A stretch of DNA of 64,000 bases from Bradyrhizobium amphicarpaeae (GCF_002266435.3 NZ_CP029426.2:5920001-5984000), one strand, 5' to 3'. Counted from the stretch's first letter, positions 26,310-35,684 are shown. Notes: generated by a model from the letters alone, not told the origin. Numbers and translations: made by a program.

Positions 26310-27089
26310 CTATTTGGTCTTTCCGTCATCCACGCGACGCATCCCGCCAAGCAGGTCGGCGAGGTGCGCCGCGCGCGCCGTATCCATCTCGTTGAAGATC
26401 GCGCTCGAGTTCCTCGGACTGAGCTTGGCGAGGACGGCGGCGGCGGTCTCGTCGGCCATGCCGGCAATCTGGGTCGCCGCAGCTTCGGGCTTCATGCGCG
26501 AATAGATCTCGACGACGCTGGCCTCGGCCTTCTTCAGGAAGTCGTCGCGCAGCGCCATCCACTGTTCGTATTCGGCGCGCTTGGCTTCGACCTCGGCAAT
26601 CCGCTCGCGGAGCAGGCTCTCGGCCTTTTCCAGCTCCTTGAGCTGCCAGGCCAGCCTCGCGTCGACGGCGGGATCGGCGACGTTGCTGCAGAACAGGGCG
26701 ACTTCGTTGTCCGCGGCGACCGCGGCCTGCGGCGGCGCAGGTTTCGGCGGCGCCGTGACGCTGCCGGGCTTGGCCGGACGCGCCGGAGCAGATGCAGGTG
26801 GTGGTGCAGCTGCAGCCGCTGGCGCTTCGGAAGCGGGCACCGCGCCGGTGGTCGCAGGTCCCTGGTCTTCGGCCGCCCATGCCGTCGTCCGGATCGAGGC
26901 ATTGTCGCTCGGTATCGCCGTGACCGGCTGCGGCTTCTGCGGGCCGGAGGCACGGGCGCGCGCGAAGGAGAGCAGGTTGAGCGGCTTCGACGGCCTGGCC
27001 TCGTCCAGGGCCAGCACGGGCGACGCGACCGCGAGCACTGAGACCGCGACCAGCAGGAGGAGTTTGGCTTTGTGATCCAGCTTCAGCAT
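26310..27089 (-). CDS. motE: MotC-folding chaperone MotE
   Basis: The product has 259 residues: an N-terminal signal or membrane segment (about 8-28), a long Ala/Pro-rich linker (about 60-125), a coiled coil (WQLKELEKAESLLRERIAEV) and a C-terminal MgtE-N-like domain with YSRMKPEAAATQIAGMADET and KLSPRNSSAIFNEM. In Sinorhizobium this gene, between flgI and flgH, encodes MotE, a periplasmic chaperone that stabilises MotC; MotC is encoded here at 16938. The start at 27089 has no clear ribosome site, and 27125 is an alternative. Confidence 0.87.
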   Translation of the reverse strand: MLKLDHKAKLLLLVAVSVLAVASPVLALDEARPSKPLNLLSFARARASGPQKPQPVTAIPSDNASIRTTAWAAEDQGPATTGAVPASEAPAAAAAPPPASAPARPAKPGSVTAPPKPAPPQAAVAADNEVALFCSNVADPAVDARLAWQLKELEKAESLLRERIAEVEAKRAEYEQWMALRDDFLKKAEASVVEIYSRMKPEAAATQIAGMADETAAAVLAKLSPRNSSAIFNEMDTARAAHLADLLGGMRRVDDGKTK

Positions 27090-27156
27090 CGGGCCGCGTG
27101 CGATTCTCGGTCGAGACCCGAGCATTGAGCGAGCAAGCTTGCACGACGCTTGCGCA

Positions 27157-28287
27157 TCATTGCACGATGACATCGGCCTGGAGCGCACCAGCCGTCTTGA
27201 TCGCCTGCAGGATCGCGATGATGCCCGACGGCTTCAGGCCGATCTGGTTCAGCCCGCGCACCAGGCGCTGCAGATCGACCCCGCTGAGGATTGCCACCTG
27301 CGATCCCGCCTCGTTGGCCTCGACCACGGTCTGCGGGACCACCACGGTCTGCCCGCGCGAGAACGGCGCCGGCTGCGACACCACGGGCATCTCCGTGACA
27401 CGGACCGACAGATTGCCGTGGGTCACGGCGACGGTCGATATCCGCACGTCGCGCCCGATCACCACGGTGCCGGTACGCTCGTTGATCACCACCCGTGCCG
27501 GCGTATCCGGCTCGACCGTCAGCTCGCCGATCTCGGCAAGGAAGCGGACAGGGCCGATGTGGCGCGGCTTCGACAGCACGATGGTGCGATAGTCGCGCTC
27601 GAAGGCAATTTGCGCGCGGTAACGTCCGCCGGCGAAGCGGTTGATGGCGTCCAGGATGCGCGTTGCGGTGACGAAGTCGGGGTTCTTCAGCTGCAGCACC
27701 AGGAACTCCATCTCGTGGAGACTTCCCTGCACCTCGCGCTCGATCAGCGCACCGTTCGGGATGCGCCCGGCCGTCGGCGTGCCCTGGCTGACGTTCTGCG
27801 CCTGGCCTCCGACGCTGTAACCGGCGACCGTGATCGCTCCTTGCGCCACCGCATAGACGGCGCCGTCCGCCGCGCGCAGCGACGTCATGACCAGCGTACC
27901 GCCGAGCAGCGAGGTCGCATCGCCGAGCGACGACACCGTCACGTCCATGCGCTCGCCGGGCCCGATCGACGGCGTCAGGTCCGCAGTCACCATCACGGCC
28001 GCGACGTTGCGCGTGCGCAGCGTCGTCGGACGCGGGGGATTGTTGGTGCTCGTGGTCTCGTTCCTGACGTTGATGCCCATGTTCTCGAGCATCGATTGCA
28101 GGGACTGCTCCGTGAACGGAGCGTTGCGCAGCGTGTCGCCGGTCCCGTTCAGGCCGATGACGAGGCCGTAGCCGACGATCTGGTTTTCGCGCAGACCCTT
28201 GATGTCCGCGATGTCCTTGATGCGGACGGCGGCATGGGCGCAGGCGGCCGAAAGCAGCAGGACGAGCGCAAGCAGGATCCTGGTCAT
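27157..28287 (-). CDS. flgI: P-ring protein FlgI
   Basis: The product has 376 residues. A signal peptide (LLALVLLLSAACAHA) precedes the FlgI core: RIKDIADIKGLRENQIVGYG, VGLNGTGDT-type sequence (IGLNGTGDTLRNAPFTEQSL), and NVAAVMVTADLTPSIGPG. The C-terminus LVRGLNQIGLKPSGIIAILQ is typical. It assembles the periplasmic ring around the rod and needs FlgA, encoded just upstream with a four-base overlap. The order flgA-flgI-motE-flgH is conserved in rhizobia. Confidence 0.97.
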   Translation of the reverse strand: MTRILLALVLLLSAACAHAAVRIKDIADIKGLRENQIVGYGLVIGLNGTGDTLRNAPFTEQSLQSMLENMGINVRNETTSTNNPPRPTTLRTRNVAAVMVTADLTPSIGPGERMDVTVSSLGDATSLLGGTLVMTSLRAADGAVYAVAQGAITVAGYSVGGQAQNVSQGTPTAGRIPNGALIEREVQGSLHEMEFLVLQLKNPDFVTATRILDAINRFAGGRYRAQIAFERDYRTIVLSKPRHIGPVRFLAEIGELTVEPDTPARVVINERTGTVVIGRDVRISTVAVTHGNLSVRVTEMPVVSQPAPFSRGQTVVVPQTVVEANEAGSQVAILSGVDLQRLVRGLNQIGLKPSGIIAILQAIKTAGALQADVIVQ

Positions 28288-28760
28288 GACCCGTCCATGA
28301 CCTTCACGGTGCCGTCGGGCTGGACCACGCCCCTGATGATCACCCCGGTATCCGTGTTGCGCACCGGGATGAGCGCGCCGGCCGCACCCGATTGCATCGC
28401 CGAGCCGTAAGTGACGATGGACAGGCCGCTGTCTTCCACCACGACCTTGACCATGGCGCCGCGGGCGACGGTCCAGGGGTCCTCCACCGCGTTGGTCGGA
28501 ATGGGCTGGCCGGGAAACAGCGCGCGCCGCGCCATGCGGCCGACCAGGACCTGACGTCCTTCGATGAACATGGCGACGCCGAGTACGTTCGACGCGAAGG
28601 CGCGCTCCGCTATCATGTCGTCGCGGATCAGCTCGCCGGCGCGGATCGATACCGCCGGCACGGGAAGCCGCTTCTCCTCGGCCACGGCAAGGCGCACCGA
28701 AGCCAGAACCAGCAGCACGGCGGCCAACCCGCGCACGATCAGGCCCACCCTGTTCAACAT
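28284..28760 (-). CDS. flgA: P-ring assembly chaperone FlgA
   Basis: The product has 158 residues. After a signal peptide (about 1-27) comes a SAF-like domain with LPVPAVSIRAGELIRDDMIA and an FlgA C-terminal domain with GRMARRALFPGQPIP and VKVVVEDSGLSIVTYGSAMQ. FlgA acts in the periplasm on FlgI. ATG 28760 gives the complete signal peptide. It lies 13 bases after flgG and overlaps flgI. Confidence 0.93.
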   Translation of the reverse strand: MLNRVGLIVRGLAAVLLVLASVRLAVAEEKRLPVPAVSIRAGELIRDDMIAERAFASNVLGVAMFIEGRQVLVGRMARRALFPGQPIPTNAVEDPWTVARGAMVKVVVEDSGLSIVTYGSAMQSGAAGALIPVRNTDTGVIIRGVVQPDGTVKVMDGS

Positions 28761-28773
28761 CGCGACACCGGAA

Positions 28774-29562
28774 CTAGCGCATGCCCTTCGATACCGTCTG
28801 GGCCATTTCGTCCGAGGCCTGGATGACCTTGGCATTCATTTCGTAGGCGCGCTGCGCCGAGATCAACTCGGTGATTTCCTTGACCGGGTCGACGTTCGAG
28901 GCTTCGAGCCATTTCTGGTTGATCTTGCCGTATCCGGAATCGCCCGGAAGGCCGACCACCGGCGTGCCCGACGCAATGGTCTCGCGATAGAGATTGCCGC
29001 CCAGCGGCTCGAGGCCTGCTTCGTTGGCGAAGTTGGCGAGGTTGAGCTGGCCGATCTGACGCGGGTTCACCTCGGTATCCAGCTTGGCGAATACCTGCCC
29101 GGTCTGGTTGACCGTGACCTCGACGGTTCCCTGCGGGATCGTGATGGCGGGATCCAGCAGGTAGCCGTCCGTGGTGACGAGCTGGGCGTTGGCGTTGGGT
29201 GTGAACGAACCCGCGCGGGTGTATTGCACCTCGTTGTTCGGGCCGAGCACCTGAAACCAGCCGCGGCCGTTGATCGCCATATCGTAGGGGTTGCCGGTCT
29301 GCGTCAGCGCGCCCTGGATGTGGAGCTTGCGGATCGCCGCCGACTTGACGCCGAGACCGAGATTGGCGCCTTCCGGGATCGGCGAGGAGCCGTTGACGTT
29401 GGCAACGCCCTGCATGCGGTCCATCTGATAGAACAGATCGGTGAACTCGGCGCGCGCACGCTTGTACGACGTCGAGTTGATGTTGGCGATGTTGTTCGCG
29501 ATGACTTCGATATTGGTCTGCTGGGCGTTCATGCCCGTGGCCGCAATGGCGAGCGATTTCAC
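28774..29562 (-). CDS. flgG: Distal rod protein FlgG
   Basis: The product has 262 residues with the FlgG signature near the N-terminus ([40 protein letters not shown]), a central [14 protein letters not shown] and the C-terminal [20 protein letters not shown]. It starts with GTG at 29562 after AAGGAG. It forms the distal rod, which the FlgI/FlgH rings surround. It is located between fliE and flgA, in the usual order. Confidence 0.96.
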   Translation of the reverse strand: MKSLAIAATGMNAQQTNIEVIANNIANINSTSYKRARAEFTDLFYQMDRMQGVANVNGSSPIPEGANLGLGVKSAAIRKLHIQGALTQTGNPYDMAINGRGWFQVLGPNNEVQYTRAGSFTPNANAQLVTTDGYLLDPAITIPQGTVEVTVNQTGQVFAKLDTEVNPRQIGQLNLANFANEAGLEPLGGNLYRETIASGTPVVGLPGDSGYGKINQKWLEASNVDPVKEITELISAQRAYEMNAKVIQASDEMAQTVSKGMR

Positions 29563-29580
29563 TTATCCCACTCCTTCAGA

Positions 29581-29910
29581 TCAAATCGACATCCGAACGA
29601 CTTCCTGGTAGGCCTGCACGACCTTGTCGCGAACCGCGACCGCCGTCTGCAGGGCCTGCTCGGCCGACATCAGCGCCTCCACGACCTTGCGGGTCGATTC
29701 CTTGCCCTGCATCGCCGAGATCGACGCCGCCTCGCCCGTCTTCAGCGTCCCGATTGCGTCGGTCGTCACCTGCTTCATCACCGATTCGAAGCCGACATCG
29801 TCGGTGGACTGAATGGCGGTCGGCGCCGTCGGCGCGATCGCCTGCGCCTCGGTCGCGCGGCTCGCTGCCTGCCCTGCGGAGACCGCCGTGGATGAAATCG
29901 CTTCAAGCAT
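29581..29910 (-). CDS. fliE: MS-ring to rod junction protein FliE
   Basis: The 109-residue protein has an Ala-rich N-terminus and the conserved C-terminal pattern VEALMSAEQALQTAVAVRDK followed by VVQAYQEVVRMSI. This is the FliE family at its normal length. It is the first rod component exported. It sits between flgC and flgG with gaps of 2 and 18 bases. Confidence 0.95.
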   Translation of the reverse strand: MLEAISSTAVSAGQAASRATEAQAIAPTAPTAIQSTDDVGFESVMKQVTTDAIGTLKTGEAASISAMQGKESTRKVVEALMSAEQALQTAVAVRDKVVQAYQEVVRMSI

Positions 29911-29912
29911 TG

Positions 29913-30329
29913 TCAGCTCCTCAAGAGATCGATGGTCATGCCGAGCATCGACCTCACCTGTTTCACGACCTGGAGATTGGCCTCGTAGGACCGGTTGACT
30001 TCCCGCATGTCGGCCATCTCGATCATCATGTTGACGTTCGGCATCTTGACGTAGCCGGCCTTGTCGGCGGCGGGATGCCCCGGTTCGTATTCGACACGAA
30101 ACGGCGTGGTGTCGACCCCGATCTCCTTGACCTTCGCCAGCTGCGAGCCCGAAGCACGGTCCATCTCGGCATCGAAAGTGATGGTCTTGCGCTGATAGGG
30201 ATCGGCGCCCGCTGTGCGCCCCGTCGAAGTCGCGTTCGCGAGATTTTCCGAGACGATGCGCATACGCGTCGACTGCGCTTCGAGCCCGGAGCTCGCGACC
30301 GTCAATGACGCCTGCAGTGAATCCAGCAT
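29913..30329 (-). CDS. flgC: Proximal rod protein FlgC
   Basis: The product has 138 residues. The N-terminal rod motif ([37 protein letters not shown]) and the C-terminal [20 protein letters not shown] with [15 protein letters not shown] are FlgC hallmarks. It follows flgB by 11 bases. Length is normal for the family. Confidence 0.96.
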   Translation of the reverse strand: MLDSLQASLTVASSGLEAQSTRMRIVSENLANATSTGRTAGADPYQRKTITFDAEMDRASGSQLAKVKEIGVDTTPFRVEYEPGHPAADKAGYVKMPNVNMMIEMADMREVNRSYEANLQVVKQVRSMLGMTIDLLRS

Positions 30330-30340
30330 GTCAGTTCACC

Positions 30341-30742
30341 TCAGGCTTTCGCACTGGACAGGAGCATGCGGTGGAACGACCGCACGATCGCCGAGTTCAT
30401 CGAATAATCGCGGCTGACGTCGCTGCCCTTGATCATTTCCTGCTCGAGGCTGACCGAGTTGCCGGAATGAACCACTTCCCAGCTGTCCTTCTTCGCGGTC
30501 GCCCGCGTGTCGGTCTCGGCCGCGGCCAGCTGCATGTGCGACGGCGACGTCGTGGCAAGCCTCACTGGCATGCCGTCGAGCACCTTGTTGAAGGGCTCGA
30601 CGTCGCGCGCCCTGAAGCCTGGCGTGTTGGCATTGGCGACGTTGGCGGCAATGGTCGACTGGCGGAGCTCGAGGTACCGCGCCTGCGACGATGCGAGTTC
30701 GAAGAGATAAAGCGGTCCCACGACAGCCCCGTTCTGGTCCAT
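30341..30742 (-). CDS. flgB: Proximal rod protein FlgB
   Basis: The product has 133 residues with RQSTIAANVANANTPGFRAR near the N-terminus and a C-terminal SVSLEQEMIKGSDVSRDYSM plus FHRMLLSSAKA, matching FlgB. It heads the run flgB-flgC-fliE-flgG-flgA-flgI-motE-flgH-fliL-fliP. The 64-base gap to flhB could carry a promoter, or the two blocks may be cotranscribed. Confidence 0.94.
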   Translation of the reverse strand: MDQNGAVVGPLYLFELASSQARYLELRQSTIAANVANANTPGFRARDVEPFNKVLDGMPVRLATTSPSHMQLAAAETDTRATAKKDSWEVVHSGNSVSLEQEMIKGSDVSRDYSMNSAIVRSFHRMLLSSAKA

Positions 30743-30806
30743 TCGGGTGCAGCCTAGGGCGTTAAGCTTTCGTCAAGCTGTTGGGCAGGACGTCGTCCTC
30801 GGAAAT

Positions 30807-31892
30807 CTACTGGACCTTCTCGGTCCGGGGCGCCTGCTTCGACTGCAGAAAGTAGATGATCTCGGCCACGGGCCGGAAGAACTCCGCCGGAATCACCTGA
30901 TCGACCTGGACCGCCTCGTAGAGTGCGCGCGCCAGCGCTCTGTTCTCGATCACGGGAATCCGGTTCTGCTCGGCGACCTCGCGGATCTTCAGCGCGATCA
31001 CGTCCATGCCCTTGGCGACAACAAGAGGCGCAGGGTTTTCATCGCGGTTGTAGCGCAGTGCGATCGCAAAATGCGTCGGGTTCGCGATCACCAGCGTCGC
31101 GCGCGATGCGGACGCGATCATCCGCTGCCGCGAGCGGTCGCGCGCCAGCGAGCGCAGGCGCGCCTTGATCAGCGGATCGCCTTCCGCCTGCTTGTGCTCG
31201 TCCTTGATCTCCTGCTTGGTCATGCGCAGACCGCGCCGCCAGTGGAAGCGCGCCCAGGCGAGATCAATCGCCACCAGGACGATGGTCGCGATGCAGATCG
31301 CCGAGACGATCCGCATCGCGATGTTGAGAATCATCTCCGGCAGCGCAACCGGATCGGTGTACATTGCCTCGAACGCCTTCGCCTCCGACGAGCGCAGCAC
31401 GAAGGCGACCACGGAAGTCACCGCGGCCAGCTTGAACAGCGACTTGGCGAACTCGACCAGCCCCTGCGATCCGAACAGCCGGCTCCAGCCACTGATCGGT
31501 GAGATTCGCGACAGGTCGGGCTTGATGCGCTCCAGCACCAGGCGCGGGGCGTTCTGCAGCAGCGAGGCGGCGAGCCCGAACACGCCGAGGGTGACGACCA
31601 GCGGCACCAGGAAGCGCAACGCCTCGAGGCTGACCACCGTGAGCAGGTTCTGCGCGTCTGCCCCGGTGGAGAGCGGGAAGCCGTTGGGATCGTCCAGCAG
31701 GTTCTTCAAGGTCGGCGTCAATTGCTGCACGCCCTGGCCGATCAGGAAAGCCTGAATGACCATCAAGGCGGCCATCGAGGCAAAAATGGAGGCCTCCCGA
31801 GAGACCGGGATCTTGCCCTGTTCGAGCGCATCACGGACTTTCTTCTCGGTCGGCTCTTCTGTCTTGCTCTCCTGATCGGATGATTCTGCCAT
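30807..31892 (-). CDS. flhB: Export specificity switch protein FlhB
   Basis: The product has 361 residues. Four membrane segments lie between about 35 and 215, then a cytoplasmic domain with the self-cleavage motif NPTH at 271-274 inside VIANPTHFAIALRYNRDENP. The N-terminus (EESKTEEPT-like: QESKTEEPTEKKVRDALEQG) is also typical. FlhB acts with FliK to switch export from hook to filament subunits. It follows fliG by 13 bases. Confidence 0.97.
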   Translation of the reverse strand: MAESSDQESKTEEPTEKKVRDALEQGKIPVSREASIFASMAALMVIQAFLIGQGVQQLTPTLKNLLDDPNGFPLSTGADAQNLLTVVSLEALRFLVPLVVTLGVFGLAASLLQNAPRLVLERIKPDLSRISPISGWSRLFGSQGLVEFAKSLFKLAAVTSVVAFVLRSSEAKAFEAMYTDPVALPEMILNIAMRIVSAICIATIVLVAIDLAWARFHWRRGLRMTKQEIKDEHKQAEGDPLIKARLRSLARDRSRQRMIASASRATLVIANPTHFAIALRYNRDENPAPLVVAKGMDVIALKIREVAEQNRIPVIENRALARALYEAVQVDQVIPAEFFRPVAEIIYFLQSKQAPRTEKVQ

Positions 31893-31905
31893 GCCCGTTC
31901 AGCGG

Positions 31906-32946
31906 TCAGCGGAAGACCAGCTCATCCTCCTGGTCGGGGTTGAGCTCGATTTCGCCCTTCTCCGCGAGGTCGAGCGCGAGGTCGGTGATGACGCGGCGCG
32001 CCTCCAGCACGTCGCGCTGGTTCGACGGCTCGCCGATGGCGAGCTCGTGCTCGACGACGCGGCGGACGCGCGAGGCGACCGCGGACAGGATCAGCTCGCG
32101 GAAATGCTTGTCGGTGCCCTTCAGCGCGACGACGATACGATCGGTCGGCACCTGGTCGAAGATCATGGTGCGCGCCTTCGGCGCCAGGTTGATGACGTCG
32201 TCGAAGGTGAACAGCAGCTCCTTCAGCACTTCGGCCGATTTCGGCCGTTTCTCCGACAGGCTCTTGAGCATGTCCTCGATATGTCCGCGCTCCATCTTGT
32301 TGATGATGTCGGCGACGCGGGCGTAGGTGTCGGCGCCGAGGTTGCGGGCGAAATTGAGCGTCAGATCCTCATGCAGCGTCTTCTCGAGAACCTTCATCGC
32401 ATCGTCGACGATCGGCTTGAGGCTGAGCACGCGCCGCATCAATTCGTTGCGCAGGCTCGAGGGCAGCTGGCTCATGACCTTGGCGGCGCAGGCCGGCTTG
32501 ACCTTGGACAGGATCAGCGCGGCGGTCTGCGGATGCTCCTTGGACAGGTAGGTCGCCAGCGAATTTTCCGACACCGACGAGACGCGATCCCAGACCGATC
32601 GGCTCGAATTGCCGAGCAGGTCCGACATGATCGCCGTGACCTGATCGGCAGGAAGCACGTCGCCGAGCACAGCCTCCAGGCCACCGAGGGTACCGAGAAT
32701 GTTGGCGCCCATCGAGAACTGCTGGGCGAACTCCTCGACGATGGATTCGAGTTCCTGCGCCGTGATCGGTCGCAGTTCGGCCGCCGCCTTGGTAACGATG
32801 CGAATGTCCTGCGGCTCGAATTGCGCGAGCACGCTCGCGGCCGCCTGCCGGCCCATGGCCAGCAGAAGCGCCGCGACTTTTTCCGTGCCGCCCAGCGTGG
32901 CAACGCCTCGCTGCTTGACGGGAGCGATGCCGACCTGTGCCGCCAT
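31906..32946 (-). CDS. fliG: C-ring protein FliG
   Basis: The product has 346 residues. Three FliG domains are visible: an N-terminal part with KVAALLLAMGRQAAASVLAQ and FEPQDI, a middle domain with EHPQTAALILSKVKPACAAK, and a C-terminal torque domain with LFTFDDVINLAPKARTMIFD. The end DEDELVFR-like sequence (LNPDQEDELVFR) is typical. It joins FliF to FliM and interacts with MotA. It starts two bases after the fliN stop. Confidence 0.96.
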   Translation of the reverse strand: MAAQVGIAPVKQRGVATLGGTEKVAALLLAMGRQAAASVLAQFEPQDIRIVTKAAAELRPITAQELESIVEEFAQQFSMGANILGTLGGLEAVLGDVLPADQVTAIMSDLLGNSSRSVWDRVSSVSENSLATYLSKEHPQTAALILSKVKPACAAKVMSQLPSSLRNELMRRVLSLKPIVDDAMKVLEKTLHEDLTLNFARNLGADTYARVADIINKMERGHIEDMLKSLSEKRPKSAEVLKELLFTFDDVINLAPKARTMIFDQVPTDRIVVALKGTDKHFRELILSAVASRVRRVVEHELAIGEPSNQRDVLEARRVITDLALDLAEKGEIELNPDQEDELVFR

Positions 32947-32948
32947 GG

Positions 32949-33338
32949 TCAGCTGTCACCCTGCCCCAGCGGCCCGACGATCTCGGTCAGCGAGACGCCA
33001 AACCGGGAATTGTCCTCTTCGACGACGACCACTTCGCCGCGGGCGACGATGCGGCCGTTGACGACGACGTCGACGGGCTCGCCGACCCGGTGGTCGAGCG
33101 GAACCACCGCGCCGCGCCCGAGCTTCATCAGGTTCGCCACCGGAATGGTCGCCGATCCCAGCACCACCTGCATGGTGACCGGAATGCGCAGGATGGCATC
33201 GACATTGGCGAACTTGCCGGCCTCCTCCGCCGTGCGCGCGGCGATCTCCGCGAGCCGCTCCAGCGGGGTCGTGTCGGCATGCCCCTCGTCGGCGGCAGGT
33301 GCTCGCGTGGCAGAGTCATAGTCGAAGGATTGCGCCAT
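32949..33338 (-). CDS. fliN: C-ring protein FliN
   Basis: The product has 129 residues. An acidic, variable N-terminus (about 1-45) precedes the SpoA-type domain with ILRIPVTMQVVLGSATIPVA, LGRGAVVPLDHRVGEPVDVV and VNGRIVARGEVVVVEEDN. It forms the lower C-ring with FliM and helps dock the export ATPase. It follows the small membrane gene by 76 bases and precedes fliG by two. Confidence 0.95.
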   Translation of the reverse strand: MAQSFDYDSATRAPAADEGHADTTPLERLAEIAARTAEEAGKFANVDAILRIPVTMQVVLGSATIPVANLMKLGRGAVVPLDHRVGEPVDVVVNGRIVARGEVVVVEEDNSRFGVSLTEIVGPLGQGDS

Positions 33339-33414
33339 CTGGTCTCGCCTCTTGGTAGTTCCGCTCCCGGAGCGCCCTCGCGTTCCGCACGTATTGGTTC
33401 TGTCGGCTCTCGCT

Positions 33415-33726
33415 TCAGTGCTTGTTCACCTCGGCGCCGCCTGCAGTCGCGGGCGCAAGCCCGTTCCTCGCATCGAGCGCCGCGATCGCCTCGTGGGCCT
33501 GATCGATCTTGGTGCTCAGCACGTTGGCGAGGCGCCCGAGATTGGCGGTGGAATCTTGCGCCGCGGTGATGACCGTGTCGAAGGCGCCCGCCGTCTCGTG
33601 GACGATGGTGGAGAATTCGCCCTGGTAGCTGCGCAGCCGCGCCAGCTCGCGGTGCATCCGGGTCACCCGCATGCTGGTGAAGGCGAGCGCGATCAGCAGC
33701 ACGGCATCAACGAGATAGGATATCAT
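33415..33726 (-). CDS. Small membrane protein between fliM and fliN
   Basis: The product has 103 residues: one N-terminal membrane segment (about 2-19), then a helical cytoplasmic or periplasmic part with HRELARLRSYQGEFSTIVHE and ANLGRLANVLSTKIDQAHEA. I recognise no named family, but a gene of this kind between fliM and fliN is common in rhizobia (recalled). Its ATG at 33726 lies inside the 3' end of fliM, overlapping by 20 bases, which implies translational coupling. A role at the C-ring or membrane is inference. Confidence 0.72.
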   Translation of the reverse strand: MISYLVDAVLLIALAFTSMRVTRMHRELARLRSYQGEFSTIVHETAGAFDTVITAAQDSTANLGRLANVLSTKIDQAHEAIAALDARNGLAPATAGGAEVNKH

Positions 33727-34648
33727 CGACGAACTCCCGCTTCTGATCGACGGGATCGGCCACCTGCATGGCGTAATAGCCATCGAGCTGGCCGATCTGA
33801 CACCAGAACAGCACCTGGTTGTTGCTTTCGAGACGGGCCAGCGTGCGTGGCGTGGCCTCCAGCTCGATCACCTGTCCGACCCTGAACTTCACGACGTCCT
33901 CGAGCGAAATCATCTTCTCGTCGAGCACCGCGCTCAGCGTCACTTCGGTACGATGAACCTCGCTCTCCATCTGCTCGCGCCAGCGCGGATCGGTCGCGCG
34001 GCCGTCGCTGACGACGACGTGGGCGAGCTTCTGCCTGAGCGGGTTGAGCGCGGAGTGCGGAATGATCAGGAACATCTGGCCGCCGCGGTAGAGCGCCTGC
34101 ACCATCATGTTCGCGCAGATCGACATGTTGCTGGCGCGCCCGATCGCCAGCGAGGCCATCGCCGTCTCGACCCGCTCCACGCGGAAGGTGACGTTCGACG
34201 TGCCGGCGAAGGCGCTCTGCAGCGCCTTGGCGAACCGCTCGAACAGCGCCTGGACCAGGCGAATCTCGATGTTCGAGAAAGTACGTTCGACATCGAGCGG
34301 CGGTTCTGCCCCGTCGGATCCGAACATCGCCTCGACCATGGTAAACACGAAGTCGCGGTCCAGCACGATGATCACGCGCGAGTCCCACTGCTCGGCATAG
34401 AGCACGGCCGCAACCGCGTTGCCCTCGTAGTCCTTGATGATGTCGCCGAGCGGATCGTTGGTGATGCCGTTGACCGAGAAATAGCACGGCGTTCCCGCCA
34501 TCGGTTGCAGGCTGTCGGTGCATGATGCCGCCATGCGATCGAAGATCACATTGAGCATCGGCATGCGCTCGATCGATATGCCGGCGGCGTCCAGCAGATA
34601 GTTCGGCAGCTGCTTCTTCTGATCGACCTCGACGTCGTCCATCATCAT
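33707..34648 (-). CDS. fliM: C-ring switch protein FliM
   Basis: The product has 313 residues. The FliM middle domain is recognisable (PLGDIIKDYEGNAVAAVLYA, RVIIVLDRDFVFTMVEAMFG, TFSNIEIRLVQALFERFAKA) and is followed by a C-terminal SpoA-like domain with KFRVGQVIELEATPRTLARL. The N-terminal CheY-binding motif of enteric FliM is not obvious. Three ATG codons in a row occur at 34648-34640; the first overlaps the motA stop (ATGA). The frame is open further upstream, but that is a shadow of motA. Confidence 0.92.
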   Translation of the reverse strand: MMMDDVEVDQKKQLPNYLLDAAGISIERMPMLNVIFDRMAASCTDSLQPMAGTPCYFSVNGITNDPLGDIIKDYEGNAVAAVLYAEQWDSRVIIVLDRDFVFTMVEAMFGSDGAEPPLDVERTFSNIEIRLVQALFERFAKALQSAFAGTSNVTFRVERVETAMASLAIGRASNMSICANMMVQALYRGGQMFLIIPHSALNPLRQKLAHVVVSDGRATDPRWREQMESEVHRTEVTLSAVLDEKMISLEDVVKFRVGQVIELEATPRTLARLESNNQVLFWCQIGQLDGYYAMQVADPVDQKREFVDDILSR

Positions 34649-35541
34649 GCGCGGGCGGCCTTGGGTTCGGGCTCGGTCACGACGGCCTTGGGACCTGCGA
34701 TCGTCTCGTTCTCGACGACGTCGATCGAAGGCCGCTCGGTGCTCGCGATCATCTTGCGGCCGTGCTCGACGGCGATCTGCGGCATGGCGCCATTCATGAA
34801 CGCCAGCAGCGTCTGCTTGACGATGATGTAGGGCCGGCACTTCTTCTCGCGCGTCATCTTGATCTTGATCGCGAAGGGCGAAAGGACACCGTAGGACAGG
34901 AAGATGCCGGCGAAGGTGCCGACCAGGGCCGCACCGATGAAGCCGCCGAGCAGCTTCGGCGACTGGTCGAGCGCGCCCATCGCCTTGATGACGCCGAGCA
35001 CTGCCGCGACGATGCCGAGCGCCGGCAGCGCCTCGGACACCGTCACCAGGGCATGATAGGGCGCCAGCTTGCTCTTCACGATGGTGTGGATCTCCTCGTC
35101 CATCAACGCCTCGATCTCGTGCGTGCGCGCGTTGCCCATGATGATGAGGCGGACATAATCGCAGATGAACTGGAGCAGCGAGGGATCTCCGAGCACGCTC
35201 GGAAACGCCTTGAAAATCTCGGAGGACGCGGGATCGTCGATATGCGCCTCGACCTCGTTGCGGCCCTTGCCCCTGAGCTCGCGCATCAGGGCGTGGAGCG
35301 CACCGAGCAGATCGAGGTAGTAGCGCTGGCCGGGCACCGCGCCGGTGACCGCCTGCATGCAGGCAACTCCGGTATCCACCACCGTCTTCCACGGATTGGC
35401 CACGATGAAGGTGCCGACCGCGGTCCCCATGATGATCACGAACTCCCACGGCTGCATGAGCACGGCCAGATGCCCGCCCATCGCGGCGAATCCGCCGAGC
35501 AACGCCGCTACCGTGATGAAAATCCCCACGAAACTGCCCAA
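34645..35541 (-). CDS. motA: Stator protein MotA
   Basis: The product has about 298 residues with four membrane segments. Conserved features include GIFITVAALLGGFAAMGGHL at the N-terminus, a cytoplasmic loop with VEAHIDDPASSEIFKAFPSV, and the two proline-containing channel helices (VTVSEALPALGIVAAVLGVI and SYGVLSPFAIKIK). The start is probably TTG 35541, which has GGAG at good spacing and gives the family N-terminus; the frame stays open to 35661. It heads the operon with fliM, fliN, fliG and flhB, while motB is elsewhere. A large imperfect palindrome lies upstream. Confidence 0.9.
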   Translation of the reverse strand: MGSFVGIFITVAALLGGFAAMGGHLAVLMQPWEFVIIMGTAVGTFIVANPWKTVVDTGVACMQAVTGAVPGQRYYLDLLGALHALMRELRGKGRNEVEAHIDDPASSEIFKAFPSVLGDPSLLQFICDYVRLIIMGNARTHEIEALMDEEIHTIVKSKLAPYHALVTVSEALPALGIVAAVLGVIKAMGALDQSPKLLGGFIGAALVGTFAGIFLSYGVLSPFAIKIKMTREKKCRPYIIVKQTLLAFMNGAMPQIAVEHGRKMIASTERPSIDVVENETIAGPKAVVTEPEPKAARA

Positions 35542-35589
35542 CGCGCCGCTCCATCGCCGATCCCTCCGGGAACATCTAGTCGGCGAGCC

Positions 35590-35629
35590 TTGCGCGAGGC
35601 TGGCTTCCCGGCTCGCCAGCCCCGCGCAA
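35590..35629. promoter_or_regulatory. Long imperfect palindrome in the motA / DUF1217 divergent promoter region
   Basis: Fifteen-base arms at 35590-35604 and 35615-35629 (TTGCGCG A/G GGCTGGC type) match with one difference and have a 10-base spacer. A second inverted repeat, GGCGAGCC/GGCTCGCC (35582-35589 and 35610-35617), overlaps it. The site sits in the 143-base gap between two divergent flagellar operons, where shared control is expected. Function is inferred from position and symmetry only. Confidence 0.45.
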
Positions 35630-35684
35630 GCAATCGGCGGCAGCTTGGGGTGACGTCGCAACAGCGGCCAGAGAGGCGCGTGTC

